The translations under genes and the position numbers were made by a program. DNA of 64,000 bases. Origin: Zeugodacus cucurbitae. Taxonomy: Eukaryota > Arthropoda > Insecta > Diptera > Tephritidae. The notes below the pieces were generated by a model. It did not search any database. It saw nothing but the letters and a program-made list of their open reading frames with translations, and was not told where the DNA came from. The stretch is from positions 51,821,501-51,885,500 of the forward strand of contig NC_071670.1 of NCBI RefSeq assembly GCF_028554725.1. Direction: 5' to 3'. Shown here piece by piece: positions 51,174-62,860 of the stretch (position 1 is its first letter; each line of letters opens with the position of its first letter).

Positions 51174-51750
51174 GTAAGTCATCTTAATTTTCGAAAGCTT
51201 AAAAGCTCGAAGGACGTTTTATATTATATTCGCTTAAACCTGGATGTCGTTATTGTTGGGACTGCTTCGAAGCAAACCGAAATTAAAAGATTTAAGACGC
51301 TTTTTTAAGATAATTCTGCCTTCTTCAAAGGTTCCTTTAGAGAACTATATGACGGACTTGAGATCTACGACTTTGAGCTACCTTAGCAACAGCCCTATTT
51401 TTTGAACTCCCACTCGTTCTTGATTATTACATCTCATCTCATTTTTCTTGAGAATTTAGTTGTATAGGTCATTATAATTTTCGAAAGCTTAAAAGCTCGA
51501 AGGACTTTTTATATAATATTCGTTTCAACCTGGATATTGTTATTGCTGGGACTACTTCGAAGTAAACCGAAATGAAAAGATTTAAGCCGCTATTTTATGA
51601 TAATTCTGCCTTCTTCATAGGTTCCTTTAGAGAACTGACGAATTTGAGATCTGCGACTTTGAGCTACCTTAGCAATAGCCCCATTTTAACTCCCATCCGT
51701 TCTTGATTATTACATATCATCATCTCATTTTTCCTGAGAATTTATCTTCG
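51174..51750. repeat. Two-unit tandem duplication, period about 290 bp
   Basis: The word tcgaaagcttaaaagctcga occurs at 51191 and 51481, exactly 290 bases apart. The units share 'ataattctgccttcttca', 'tttgagctaccttagcaa' and 'tcttgattattacat' in order, ending near 51463 and 51748. They differ by scattered substitutions and small indels. No coding frame. Confidence 0.8.
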
Positions 51751-53004
51751 TTGTTGTTGTTGTTATTATTGAAGCAGAAATAAATTACAAAAGTACGCAA
51801 CAATATTAACAGGTATTAAAGCCAAAGGTGAATGGATCGCACAATACATTTGGTCTATGCGAACACAAACATACAAACTAGTTGGCGTAGTTGCGCCACA
51901 AAGTTACCATCACATCGCCGTAGGGGCTTGCGGAGCGCTTTGTGGCAAAGTTGCTAGCGAATATGAAATGGCAGAACATTTTTCTTACTTCATATTTGCG
52001 CGCATTGTTCATTCAGATATTTCGTTTACTTTCCCTGCATTCCCAATTCCAACCGTTTCGAAGTTTTGCTCTTTAATATTTGTGTTCTGTATTAAACTTG
52101 GGGATAATGCAACAAAGTGTTGCATAATTTACGCTCCATAGATTACAGATTATTGACTACTAAATTATGAGAGTTTGCAGTTCTTGTGGATGGACTTCTG
52201 TGTAGAAACCTTATTAGACAATATGTGTTTGGTTCTTACAACAATGTGGGACTATGTTAGTGATGAGGAGGGGTGTTATTAAGGTAGAAATCTAAAAGTA
52301 AACGGAAAAATTTTAGATGATGGATTTTACAGTCTTCCGCAAATTCAATTCTTTGCTAAGTATAAGTTCGATAAATTTTGTCTCATGAAAACCATGACGT
52401 TTCGTTCTGAAACAGCAAGGAACAGTAGTCTAAATAAAAATCTTTTACTTATTTGGATTTTATAATTGAACAGTTACATCTCGTTATCACCGGAAAACTT
52501 AATGCAAATTCAGTATCGGGACCATTGAAATGTTCCAAAATTTGTTCGTTTTTACTAAATTTGTTCGTTTAAGTTTTTCCTGACCAATATTTGCCGGAAC
52601 GCCGTTAGAAATATTTCATTTCAACGCTAAGATTTGACTGTTCTAGACTATCCACGTAGAAAAAATTAAAGCAGTTATCGAGAAAGAGATTTGTTGGAAG
52701 GCGCCGAAACCAAGCTCCAAGACTTTGTAGATTATTCAGTATCTCCTTATATTTGAAAAACTGAATAAAACGATTGACTTGACCATATGAGTGGATGGAC
52801 GCGGATGTTCAATTTAAATAAGAATTCAAAATTACTAGGGTCCACTTTCCAAAAATAATATCCAAACCATGAGAGACTTCTTGAAGGAGGCATACGAAAA
52901 AAGCTTATACACACCAATGGAAGAAACCTCCGCTCAATATATAATTTGAGTTTTAACACCAGTCTTTTGGATCACTTTCTTTTAAGCGAAAATCACAAGA
53001 ACTA
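51751..53004. other. Unique sequence, no gene recognised
   Basis: A (GTT)n tract lies at about 51752-51763. A more balanced patch spans 51830-52140, and the rest is AT-rich. Confidence 0.4.
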
Positions 53005-53447
53005 AAGGGGTTTTCAATAAGAACTCTACAAAAGTGTTTTTTAATAAAACAAAAACGGTTTGGAATATCTGTGAAAATCTTTATTACTGTGAAAGTACAT
53101 TCGATGCCATTATGTATGGAACTCGATTTCTTTTGCATATCCACCACGAGCACTCTTGCAGAAATTCAGATGCTGAACCCACTTTTCGTGATATAACACC
53201 TTCACCAAACTTGGCTTGTGGCGCCGTCCTATTGGTACCCCATTTTGTCCAAAATATTCGGTTGTCATTGAACGGTCAGACAGGACAGTAAATTTTAATA
53301 ATTTCGACTCGTTGTTGGATCGTATATCTTTCGATGATGAAATGACAAACCTTACTGAAGAGAAATGTCAAAATAGCGGAAAAATATATGACGTCGTTTG
53401 CTCGTCCTATCGGTCTACTTTTGTAGTGTCCCTTTTGAAAATCCCTT
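53005..53447 (-). mobile_element. 443-bp deletion derivative of the DD41D mariner, both ends present
   Basis: Flanked by TA on both sides (53003-53004 and 53448-53449). The left end AAGGGGTTTTCAATAAG and the reverse complement of the right end AAGGGATTTTCAAAAGG are 31-bp inverted repeats, both running to 'ctacaaaagt', with about six mismatches. Inside, on the minus strand, the transposase start (ERYTIQQRVEII, about 53330-53295) is fused to C-terminal fragments. The internal deletion leaves a MITE-like unit that codes for nothing. It supplies the family's terminal repeat sequence for this window. Confidence 0.75.
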
Positions 53448-53449
53448 TA

Positions 53450-55565
53450 TTTGAGGGTGTTAAATATTGTAGTCCGGGCTCTCGGGATTCTCTCGTTGAT
53501 ATATCGCTTTTGTAGTTGATCAGGTTCGAGGTTCTTATCGGTTTTAGCTAAAATAAAATGCTTTTATAGATTTCACATAGAGAATTCTTTAGATTTCTTG
53601 GAACAATCGAGTAATTGTGTCTTTTTTTTTTTGGGTCTAAAAACAAAGCGAAGTTCTTGCTCTGTTCATTGATACTTTTTCAATTATTTTAGCCTAAATT
53701 TGGATAGATAGAGTTCTGTACGTTGTTCCGAATCCAGAATTATATGAAAATCCAACAATGGTAGTCACTTTACAATTATCACTGTGCACTTGTGGTTAGA
53801 GCTTCTTTATTATTTTAGACTTCAATACAAGAACACAGCTACAATTTCCTTGAAGCCACAGATATTTCCAATAAAGTTTCGCACTAGCTACATATTCTTA
53901 CAACTGCCACTATGGCTGCCACACAGACCATTATGCGAAAAATGTGCTTCGAATGCAGCGAGTATTTACTTGTGTGTGTGTTAAAGAATATATTGAATGA
54001 CCAGAAGAATGAGTGCGTGCCACGGTAGATGGTAGATGCACCGAACTACGCAAGACTATCGCGATTTTATATATTTTTTCTCTTTTTTTTTGTTGAAGCA
54101 CTACTTCATATTTCTTTAGTTTATTTTTTTTTCATTTTTATTTTGCGCTTCCGCTGCAGCACAGTGTCTTCAGCAGCGCGACGTGCCTATGAGTTGCACA
54201 AAAAAGTGGCCGGTACGTGATTTTGATATCCTCCATTGCTCCTGCATGATCATTTATTTTGCATTCTTGTCTGCGCGCTACATGATATATACTATATATA
54301 CGACTCAACTCTTCTTTGCTGCTCTTCTTTGTTGTTTTTTTTGCAAGTTTATTATGCTGCTGCAATGCAGTTTGTGTGTCTGTGGCATGTGGTCTGTGCT
54401 ACATGCTCTGCACCGAATAAGAATTTTGCATGCTTGCAACCATTCATTGCCTTTCGGGGCGATTGCCATCCAATCCAAGGATGAGAGTTTGGCATGTAAA
54501 TACGTGAATACACACACAAACGCATATCTATGTGATGTGGCAACTCTTGCCGCTTGCCAAAGCAGCAGACATACAAGTGGCAAGCAAGCAAACGTAGTAT
54601 ATATTGATAAAAGAAACAAAAAAAAAAAATGTAAAATGAAAAATCATTCAAGAGATAAGGTGAACGGAAAAAAATCAAATTTAAAATGCAACTTAGCATT
54701 CGCCTTTGAAATGGCTGTCCATGTAGCCACTGGCGTTCACAGCGCCGCCAAGTCACTTGGCTGTGAGTTCTCGCAGTAGAAGAGAAAATGAAAACGAGAA
54801 AAAATTGTGAATTTATCTCAATGTTAACTGCATGTTTGCATACGACTTGGCACAAACACACATACATATGTACATACATACAAACTGCAAACCTAAAGCT
54901 CTGCTACTCACGTCATAAGCCACACAAAGACCAACAACAAAAAATAAAACAAAAAAAAATTAAGGAAAAAGAAATCAAAGAAAAAGAAATCAGCAGACAA
55001 AAATGAAACACTATTTCATATCTCAAAAACGTTGAAAAAATTTCGTATTTTGTAGTTGAGAAAGGAAATTGACAAAACGCTGCTTGGCAACACCAGAAAT
55101 GCCAGAAAAGTAGCTGCAGCTTGAAATTGTGGAAAATTGTGAAAATAATCTTGCCAAAAAAAAATATGCAGAAAGCAGCAAATGCTTCGGATGAGCTTTA
55201 GTATTGAGATTTCTTGTTTGTTGTTGTAAAGTCATCTGAGTATATTTGTTGTAATGCCGATTGCAGCTCGTCGCTGCTAGTTACAATTTAAGCTCTCAGA
55301 TACAGTTAAAGCTTTTACGGCACACAAAATATCGTTAATAACTGTACTGGAACTAGTTCGTTTGTCTTAGTTTTGTCAATCAGTTTTAATACCGTTTATA
55401 GTAGTTTATATTTGTATTTTTATATTTTTCAATACCCATTTCTTTTATTATATTTGAGGTTAGGTTGGACTAATGACGCAAGACTGAAAAGTTAAATCAA
55501 TCAGATCAATATTGACAGTTTAGTGGCAGATATTCAAAACCCTAAACAGTACTAACTATTTTTGC
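53450..55565. other. Non-coding; contains the longest open frame, judged spurious
   Basis: 53950-55000 is rich in TG/CA and T tracts. A 198-codon plus frame at 54183-54779 overlaps 175- and 104-codon minus frames. All are cysteine-, histidine- and hydrophobic-rich with no domains. The remainder is unique. Confidence 0.4.
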
Positions 55566-56267
55566 TTAAGGGGTTACATGGGTTTCGTGAGTTTAAAAAA
55601 ATCGATTTTTTGTTTTTTGGCTTATTAATTTCTACAACTCATGAATATTATTCTAAATTTTCAAGTCGATCCAAATAATAGTTTCGGAGATACAGCCTTT
55701 GGAAGGTGTGCGCTCCAAGTCAAGTACTATTGTTACTCAAAACTTTAAACGCTGATTTCTGGGAACCGTGTTTTCAAAGTCGGTTGTAAAATTTTCTCGT
55801 AAGCTTCTCAATCGATCTTGATGAAATTTTACACAGTTGTTCGAGATAGAATTTACTCGTGCTTGAACGAAGGATTTTTTTTCAATTACAAGTATTTAAA
55901 AACAAAAACAAAATGTCAAGCAAATTTGACCGAAATTCTTATTTTTTTGGAAAAATGTCTGCCAAAATTCAAAATTTTATTTTTTTGTCTTTCCTTCGTT
56001 CAAGCACGAGTTTATGGTCTTACCTACAACACTTATTTTTGTTTTATTCATTTTGGATGATCCTGTCAGACGCACATTTTTTCCGAGGGGTCACCGGAAA
56101 TGACGTCACAATGGTGGAGTTTTACTTTTTTTGAAAATTTCTCAAAATTTTTCTTTAAATATGTATCTATAAGACAGAAAAAAGTTTGAATTAAATAAAT
56201 AATTTTTACATGGACAAAAATATTGAAAATAGGCCATTTTTACGCGACAAACCATGCAACCCCTTAA
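55566..56267. mobile_element. MITE-like element B, TTAA/GGGGTTA ends
   Basis: The left end TTAAGGGGTTACATGGGTTT and the reverse complement of the right end TTAAGGGGTTGCATGGTTT are inverted repeats bounded by TTAA (55566-55569 and 56264-56267). The interior holds a perfect 20-bp inverted repeat: ACTCGTGCTTGAACGAAGGA at 55855-55874 and its complement at 55992-56011, which could form a stem with a 117-base loop. There is no transposase. Confidence 0.6.
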
Positions 56268-56469
56268 GTTATTATCAATAGAAATTCACTCCCGGGAAAG
56301 TTTTTAACGATGAAAAGCTCGAGTGCTTTTAACTTTGCTAAATTAAAGCTGCCACGGGTTCTGAGTCTACATTCACTTTTAAAATTCATACTTCTTTGTG
56401 TTTCGATGAAAATCTGAAGTTATTACACGAGTTTATAAAATATTGCTGAAATTTATTTCTGGATTACAA

Positions 56470-56815
56470 GAAGGATGCCAGTCGTTGATATACGACTAAA
56501 TCCTTTACTTCTTCTTCTTCACTGTAATACACCAATTGGTAATTCCAAGTGAAGACATGTCCTGCATCGAACACTTTCAGAGCTGGAGCACTCGCGTCCA
56601 TTCGAACAACATGACCTAGAAAGCCTAGCCACTGTCTTTTTATTCGCTGAACTATGTATATGTCGTCGAATAACACATACAGCTCATCATTCCATCTTCT
56701 GCGGTATTTGACGATGCCAATGTTTAAGGGACCATAAATCTTTTGCAAAACCTTTCTCTCGAAAACTCCTAGTGCCGTCTCATCGGATGTTGATATCGTC
56801 TACGCTTCTGCACCA
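56470..56815 (-). pseudogene. LINE fragment 3
   Basis: On the minus strand it reads …TSDETALGVFERKVLQKIYG and PLNI, then RRWNDELYVLFDDIY, then RQWLGFLGHVVRMDASAP. This is the same C-terminal region and family as in the pseudogene at 39365-40330. Only this part remains, and no reverse-transcriptase catalytic core is visible. Confidence 0.7.
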
Positions 56816-56819
56816 TAAG

Positions 56820-59800
56820 TAGTAAATTGAGAATACTTGTATAAAGCTTTTTAACAAGTCTTACATTTCGATAGGTCGCAGGTCCATCTGTATAAATTAT
56901 TTTCAGTACTAATTTTGGTTGTCTACTATATCCAAAAGCTCATCAGGTATCTACGACGTTCTCTTTTACTCAGAGTTCCTCTCCAACGAAATTCATGTAT
57001 TCTAGTATGGTTCCAATACATTTAACTTGAATCGGGGAGTATCGATCTGGCCTAGACAGGATTGTAGCTCTAAATTTTGGTATCTATCGTGAAACCTGGA
57101 GTTGCTCTCAACTAATTTTGTTATGATTGATACCTGATATCTTTCGTTAATCTATTTGCTTTGAGTTTGTAGTAGAGATATGTATTCATTTCAAATTATA
57201 TGTTTTTGGCCCAAAAGTGGTTATTCATCAATGACCTCACTATGTATTAGTCTGATTAACTGATTTCAAACTATATTTATTAAGTATTTAGGCTACTATA
57301 AATTGCAAAACAGAAATATATAATACACATTTCAAGCATGGCTTATGCACCACATCACTGATCAAAAGTCGCATTCAATTAATATTTGAACGCATAAATC
57401 GCCGACAAGTAGATTTTTCACAAAAAAAAATTAAAAATAAATCTAAATAAATAAAATAAATTATTTGCAATTTATTGTAACAATCAAACAGGTCCCATAC
57501 ATTTTACTTTTATGGCTAGTTCCATTAGTTGATAACTGTTTATTTAACAATTTTGCAAAAAAACCTCGTTTTCATATGAATTTTGTCATTTATCACATAA
57601 TTTTAATCGCTCTCGTTGCGAGCGTAAACAGTAAATAAATATTTATACGGTTCGGCGTTGCGGCTGACTGCAATTAGCTACAAATTAATCACTCTCACAC
57701 TTAGTGGCAACTGGTTGTGTGTGGCAGCACCGCTTGTGTGCGCGGCACTGGTGGCGCCACTAAATGCTTTTGAATAGCTTTACCGGTTTCTAATCATCGC
57801 TAGACCAAGCGCACCAATCCATGTGCATTAATTGTTGTTTTTTAGTTGAGCTCTTGGGTGTTGTTGTATGAATTTATAATGTCACTTTGTTTGTGGAAAA
57901 TAATTGTTTGCCGCATTTTCATAAATTATTTTATTAATTTGCGATGATTAACGTGTGATATATAGTGTTTGTTTTTCACTTTCAATTAAATAAAATACAA
58001 TTAATAGTTCGATTTGAAATTCAATTTATTTTAATAATTTTTTTGTTAGTTTGTTGATAAGTAAGAGCTTCTGCATTCGATCACGAGAAAACCTTTGCCA
58101 ATCTGTCAATAGAAAGCTTCCCATGAAGTTCTTTACTCTTCTGGAGTCGGTTAAAATCTTGTATAACCCGGTCTGAGGGATTGATATAATCGAAAAAACT
58201 TGCTTTGTCCTATCTCTTCATTAACCTTGTAATCTTCTCTCCTCTTCTAACTTTCAACTTTATATTTAGTAGTTCTATCCAGAGTAACATAAATATCATT
58301 CGTAAAATAATATGAAGTCGGTTGAAATAGTGGTAAAATCTCGAGACTCAAATCAGTACGGGTCTAGTAGAATTCGTAGGATGGACCTTTGAAATATAAA
58401 TCTCGACAACAACCCGATGACAGTAACTTTCTGAAGGACACATCAAATCTGACAAATTCAAATTCCATAAACTCCATATAAAACGATGGAGGAGTTTTAT
58501 GTTAAAATAAGCTGTAATTCCGACCAGTCGACCAGCAGACCTTTTCTTTGCAAGTTGGTGCCCATTGAATACAATTGAAGTCAAATGGTTTCTGGTTAGA
58601 TTTAAAAATAGATCGAAGGCATCTATCTATCTTTCCCAGTTATCAGTAGCATGTACTGAATAGAATACTATCAGAGTTGAGGTGTCTACATCCAGTCTAA
58701 TGGCCTCTTCACGATGACCTGAAAACTGGTTTTTGATTTTTGTCTTATCCTAAAGATGTTTAAACCATGCATAGGAGCTTTATTTCTTTAGAGCTTTTTA
58801 GTTTTAAAGTCTAATTGTTGTCGAAAATGATTTTAAAGATAGTTTTCTACATTATCGGTGACGAGCCCTCTTCCTCGAGTATTTAACAAGATCTGACTCA
58901 CGGTTAAGATCTAGTTACAGATTCTCCAGTCCTAAAGTTGGTATAGTACGGTCCAACTGGTATGAATTTTCATCCAAACTCCACATTTACTCTCCAACTT
59001 TAGTCCATTTTTTTTTATCTGAAAGTACCAGAGAGTTAGCTTAATAGACCATTCCAAGTTAAATCATTGTTCGTTTGGAGATTTTTTCAAAATTAAAGCT
59101 TTTTTTAAGATTTTCTGCAATTTAAGCTTCACAACTCATTAAGTTTCCCTTTGAGTACTAAACAGTTATATTTTATGTTCATATATCTGTATATTCAGAT
59201 TATATAATTATGTCAATTCATCAGCATGAATGGATCTATATTCATTTGTAATGCATATAAGTAGAGTTACATATGTCTCTTTGCTACATTTGCAATAAAC
59301 AGTTGCTTATGCTCTCAACCAAACCAAAACAAAAAAAGGAAAGCTACACAAATTTACAAAAGTATTATGAAATTACAGAAAATCTCATTTAATCGCCATA
59401 AATAATTAAATTGCTGCAATCCTTTCAGCTTCCAAGCATATTGTATTGCCAATATGGTTTTTTTGTGGCAACATTTATTGCAATTCTCCTACATTATAAT
59501 GTATTTTTATAATTTTTTTGTGCAATTGTAACTACCATGTAATCACATGTGTTATTAAAGTTTTTATTATCATAATATTGTGCATAACTATTAGCAAAGT
59601 GACAATCTATAACCTTTTTTTTTGTCGAGAGCGCATTGACAATGCAACAATGAATTCGAAATAAAGCATTTTAATGAGATTTAGTTGTAAAATATTATAT
59701 TTTTTTGTTATTCCTTCAATTATGGAGGTCAAAGTATTTAGAATTTAAATTTACTTATGGGTTTGAAAGTTGCCATAAAACTAGCGCTCTATATAATTTT

Positions 59801-60368
59801 CATACTGTAGGTTATGTTTATTTTATGTATTATTCGAAAGTAGATACCGTTAATTTTATTAGCGAGGGTTAACCGCTTTATGATGTTGTTAGTCTACAGC
59901 TTACAAGAGCAGCTGAAGTAAACTTTCAATTTCAAATAGTTTATGATCCTGAAACATGAAAATTCTACACGGAAGTATTATGATGGTTAGCTTCTATATA
60001 ACCTAATCATTCCTGTTTTTGAGCTGCAAATGTGTAAGTAACTCTTGGATATACATATATTGTCCAGAAGTATGGCCTTTGAGGAAATTTAATAATTTGT
60101 ATTAAAGTGTAAACATTTGTATTATAAATTGATGGTTAAAATTACAAAATCATCTGAGAGATAATTTAGAAAATGTCGAAGTTTTCAAATAGATTTCTGA
60201 TCTGGCTATGAATCAGCATTATTTAATAACTTTTCATGGAGGTCGTGAAAAAAATGAATAGTTGGACATATATTTGGGCATAATAACAGTCAAACCTTCC
60301 AGAGCTGCGAATCTAACTGGTATACCCAAGAGATGGAATAACCACATAATATATTATACTAAAGCGCA
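56820..60368. other. Unique sequence; possible regulatory patch at 57.6-57.9 kb
   Basis: 57600-57800 is a compact patch of balanced sequence with homeodomain-like words (caattagc, aattaatc) and a TAAATAAATATTTATA run, possibly an enhancer (inference). The minus frame 58348-58584 is open but unrecognised. 58600-60360 is AT-rich. Confidence 0.3.
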
Positions 60369-61112
60369 AAGTCAAAAGTTTTTTTTAATAAAACAAAACC
60401 GGGATATTAATGAAATTCTTTATTCCTGTGAAAGTACATTCGATGCCATTATGTATGGAACTCGATTTCTTTTGCATGGCCACCAGAGGCACACTTGCAG
60501 AAGTCTAGGCGCTGAACCCAATTTTCTAACGGCGTCAAATCCCGCGAACGAGACGGCCAATTGACTTTGCAATTTCGTGAGATAAAACGTTCATCAAACT
60601 TGGTTTTCAATACATCGATTGTGACATTCGCTGTGTGGCTTGTGGCGCCGTTCTGTTGAAACCACATATTGTCCAAGTCCATATCATCCAATTCGGCCCA
60701 AAAATATTCGGTTATCATTGAGCGGTAGCGATTCCCTTTCACAGTAACGTGCCGGTCTTAATCACCACCATTTTTCGGGTTGCAATGATGACTCATGGAG
60801 TACGTATGGATTGCTGCCTGACCAATAACGTATATTTTGCTCATTGACGAAGCCATTCAACCAGAAATGAGCCTCGTTGCTGAAGATCATTTTTCGATGA
60901 AAATATGTATAATTTTCAAGTTGTTGCTCAGTCCAATTTACGAACATTCGACCATTGTAGTGGTTAAGCGGCTTCAGTTCTTGCGTCAATTTGATCTTGT
61001 AAGCATGTAGGCCAAGATCTTTTCGCAAAATTCGCCACAACGACGTGACAAAGATGTCCAACGCTTGAAAACGACTGATTTGGATCATCCTTAATTATTA
61101 GCGACCCAATTG
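60369..61112 (-). pseudogene. DD41D mariner copy, deleted and mutated
   Basis: On the minus strand it reads LWRILRKDLGLHAYKIKL and then MIFSNEAHFWLNGFVNEQN (first Asp read as Asn). The second catalytic Asp is also Asn (WFQQNGATSH), and LTPLE runs directly into NWVQRLDFC because a deletion of about 45 codons removes the third catalytic residue. The stop position is at about 60449-60451. The N-terminal DNA-binding region and 5' end are missing. All three catalytic positions are lost, so it is inactive. Confidence 0.75.
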
Positions 61113-61255
61113 AAAAACTCTTGACATATATATAAATATGTGAAATCCAACGAAATTCTGAATATTCTTGACGAGCATAAGTAATACATTATAAGTCCTT
61201 CAATACCGTACCGAGTACGGAGAACTTTAATTACATTATCTGACTGGCATTTTTA
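61049..61255. repeat. Segmental duplication, uninterrupted copy
   Basis: This contains 'ttattagcgacccaattgaa', 'aaaactcttgacata' and 'ataagtccttcaataccgta'. The same order appears at 61412-61504 and then resumes at 63087-63240 on the far side of the Tc1-like insertion. It is therefore a paralogous empty site for that insertion. The left part of the unit is DD41D mariner sequence. Confidence 0.75.
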
Positions 61256-61283
61256 AGCATCCAATACCGACAATGACAAATCC

Positions 61284-61504
61284 AATTGACTGGGCCATTT
61301 CGTGGGATTAAACGTTCACCAAACATGGTTTTCAATACATCGATATTGATATTCGCTGTGTGGCTTGTGGCGCCGTTCTATTGGAACCACATATTGTCGA
61401 ATATCATACGTCACAGAGATGCCCAACGCTTGAGAACGACGTATGAGAGACTGATTTGGGTCATTCTTAATTATTAGCGACCCAATTGAAAAACTCTTGA
61501 CATA
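61284..61504 (-). pseudogene. Further DD41D mariner fragment, interrupted by Tc1-like insertion
   Basis: 61284-61411 corresponds to the catalytic-core region of the family (minus strand). A junction then leads to 61412-61504, which matches the segment at 61049-61130. The Tc1-like element inserted at the TA at 61503-61504, so this fragment continues after 63086. Confidence 0.6.
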
Positions 61505-61730
61505 CAGAGGTAGTCAAAATTATTTACACATCGGACGTTTTTTTAGATGTTTCACAGAAAAAACTTTCGCTTGTTGTTGTTGTTGTCGCAGGGTAACAAA
61601 ATGCGATGTTGTTGTAAACCTTGATCTATTCTCGAGAGAATGAAGTCGGTTTGGCTAGAATAGCTAGAAATATGGCGGAGAAATAAGCAAATGAACTGAA
61701 GACTCGGAGTAGTCAAAAGTATTTACACAC
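61505..61730 (+). repeat. Left inverted repeat of the Tc1-like element
   Basis: 226 bp, with an outer transposase-binding-type site near 61512 and an inner one at 61709-61730. It contains a (GTT)n run at 61575-61587. It matches the right repeat with about five mismatches. Confidence 0.9.
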
Positions 61731-61807
61731 ATTTTTTTGCGTCAAAAGTATTTACACACGACTTGAACTCTATTATCCTGTTCTTATTTAATGATAACTA
61801 TAACATT

Positions 61808-62751
61808 TTAAGGTTCAATACCAGCCTGCTTTATGGTCCGAATTGATTCAACACATTTGTGCGCTAAGTTAACAGTTAATTTAGACCAAATGTCGGTAAT
61901 TTCGGCGTTTTCGATTATTATATCAATTGTCCTCTGATATTTAATGAAAGACCAAACATTTTGTCTAAAGTTTTGGTCAGGGCTGTGCGGAGGTCACCTT
62001 GATCCTTCATGAAATGGAGCATTATCCTGTTGTAAAATGTAGTCAATAGTTGGTAAAGGCCGACGGACCACTACAATGGCATGGTCATGTGAATTCTGAT
62101 ATATTCGGATGATTTATTGTCACTAAATTACTACTAAAACTCCAAAAGGAAAATTTCCCCAAAGAATAAAAAAAATCAAAAATCATCACTCCCGACTCTA
62201 TTTAGCGTCTAAGCTGCATTATTCTTCTTCTCATGTGGTAAATGCATAAAGCGTTTACTAAAGAAGCCCTGGAACAAAAAATCAGCCTTATCTGTCCATG
62301 ACAGGCTTGAGGATGCATTTTAAGGCAAATGAGAGGCATATCGCTTTTTTGGTTTCGGAAATAAAGCTTTTTTGGTTTCGGAAGTGGTCAACTTTATACA
62401 CAATTTGACTATTTATGTTACTATTTTAAAATGTCCTTAGAAGTGTAGCATCATTGGCTGTTCATGCAATATGCTGATTCGATGATGCTGCAATATTAGA
62501 GGACTAATTGTGGGATTTTGTATGACAGTTCCTACTAATCTTCTACATTATCTTGGAGTTATCTCAGGTTTCTGCCCAGTACTCTTTAAATTGTCCTTGC
62601 AATACTTCGTTTCCTTCTTTTTAATAACATTATAAACAGTATTCCATCAAATTCTATAAATTTTAACTAACTCCGAAGCCTAAACCCGTGTCTTAAACTT
62701 AATAACAGTCTCCAATCTAGTTATAATCGATAATTCCTTTGTTTTCGACAT
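61808..62751 (-). pseudogene. Tc1-like transposase pseudogene
   Basis: ATG at 62751 opens MSKTKELSIITRLETVIKFK, a Tc1-type N-terminus, followed by stops. The mid-portion (about 62350-62150) carries weak similarity in changing frames. The C-terminus is clear: LQQDNAPFHEGSR, a stop, PPHSPDQNFRQNVW, and AEITDIWSKLTVNLAHKCVE, ending at the TAA at 61808-61810. The motif DNAP…SPD…NVW is the Tc1-family DD34E region. About 20 residues between the Asp and the SPD motif are missing, and the expected final Glu (as in NPIEN-W) reads as Gln. The copy cannot make active transposase and must have been moved in trans, or decayed after insertion. Confidence 0.8.
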
Positions 62752-62860
62752 TTTATTACCGATTTTTATATTTTAAGGCTGAGTTAAGTAGCTAAGAATG
62801 CAATAGAATCAAATTACTACTTTTGCTCAAACCAAATCCAAGGATAAAGGCTAAATCGCC

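Noticed and set aside
54183..54779. Longest open frame in the window (198 codons, plus strand)
   Set aside because: It is rich in Cys, His and hydrophobics from TG/T-rich DNA, overlaps 175- and 104-codon frames on the other strand, and has no domain, codon pattern or exon boundary to support it.
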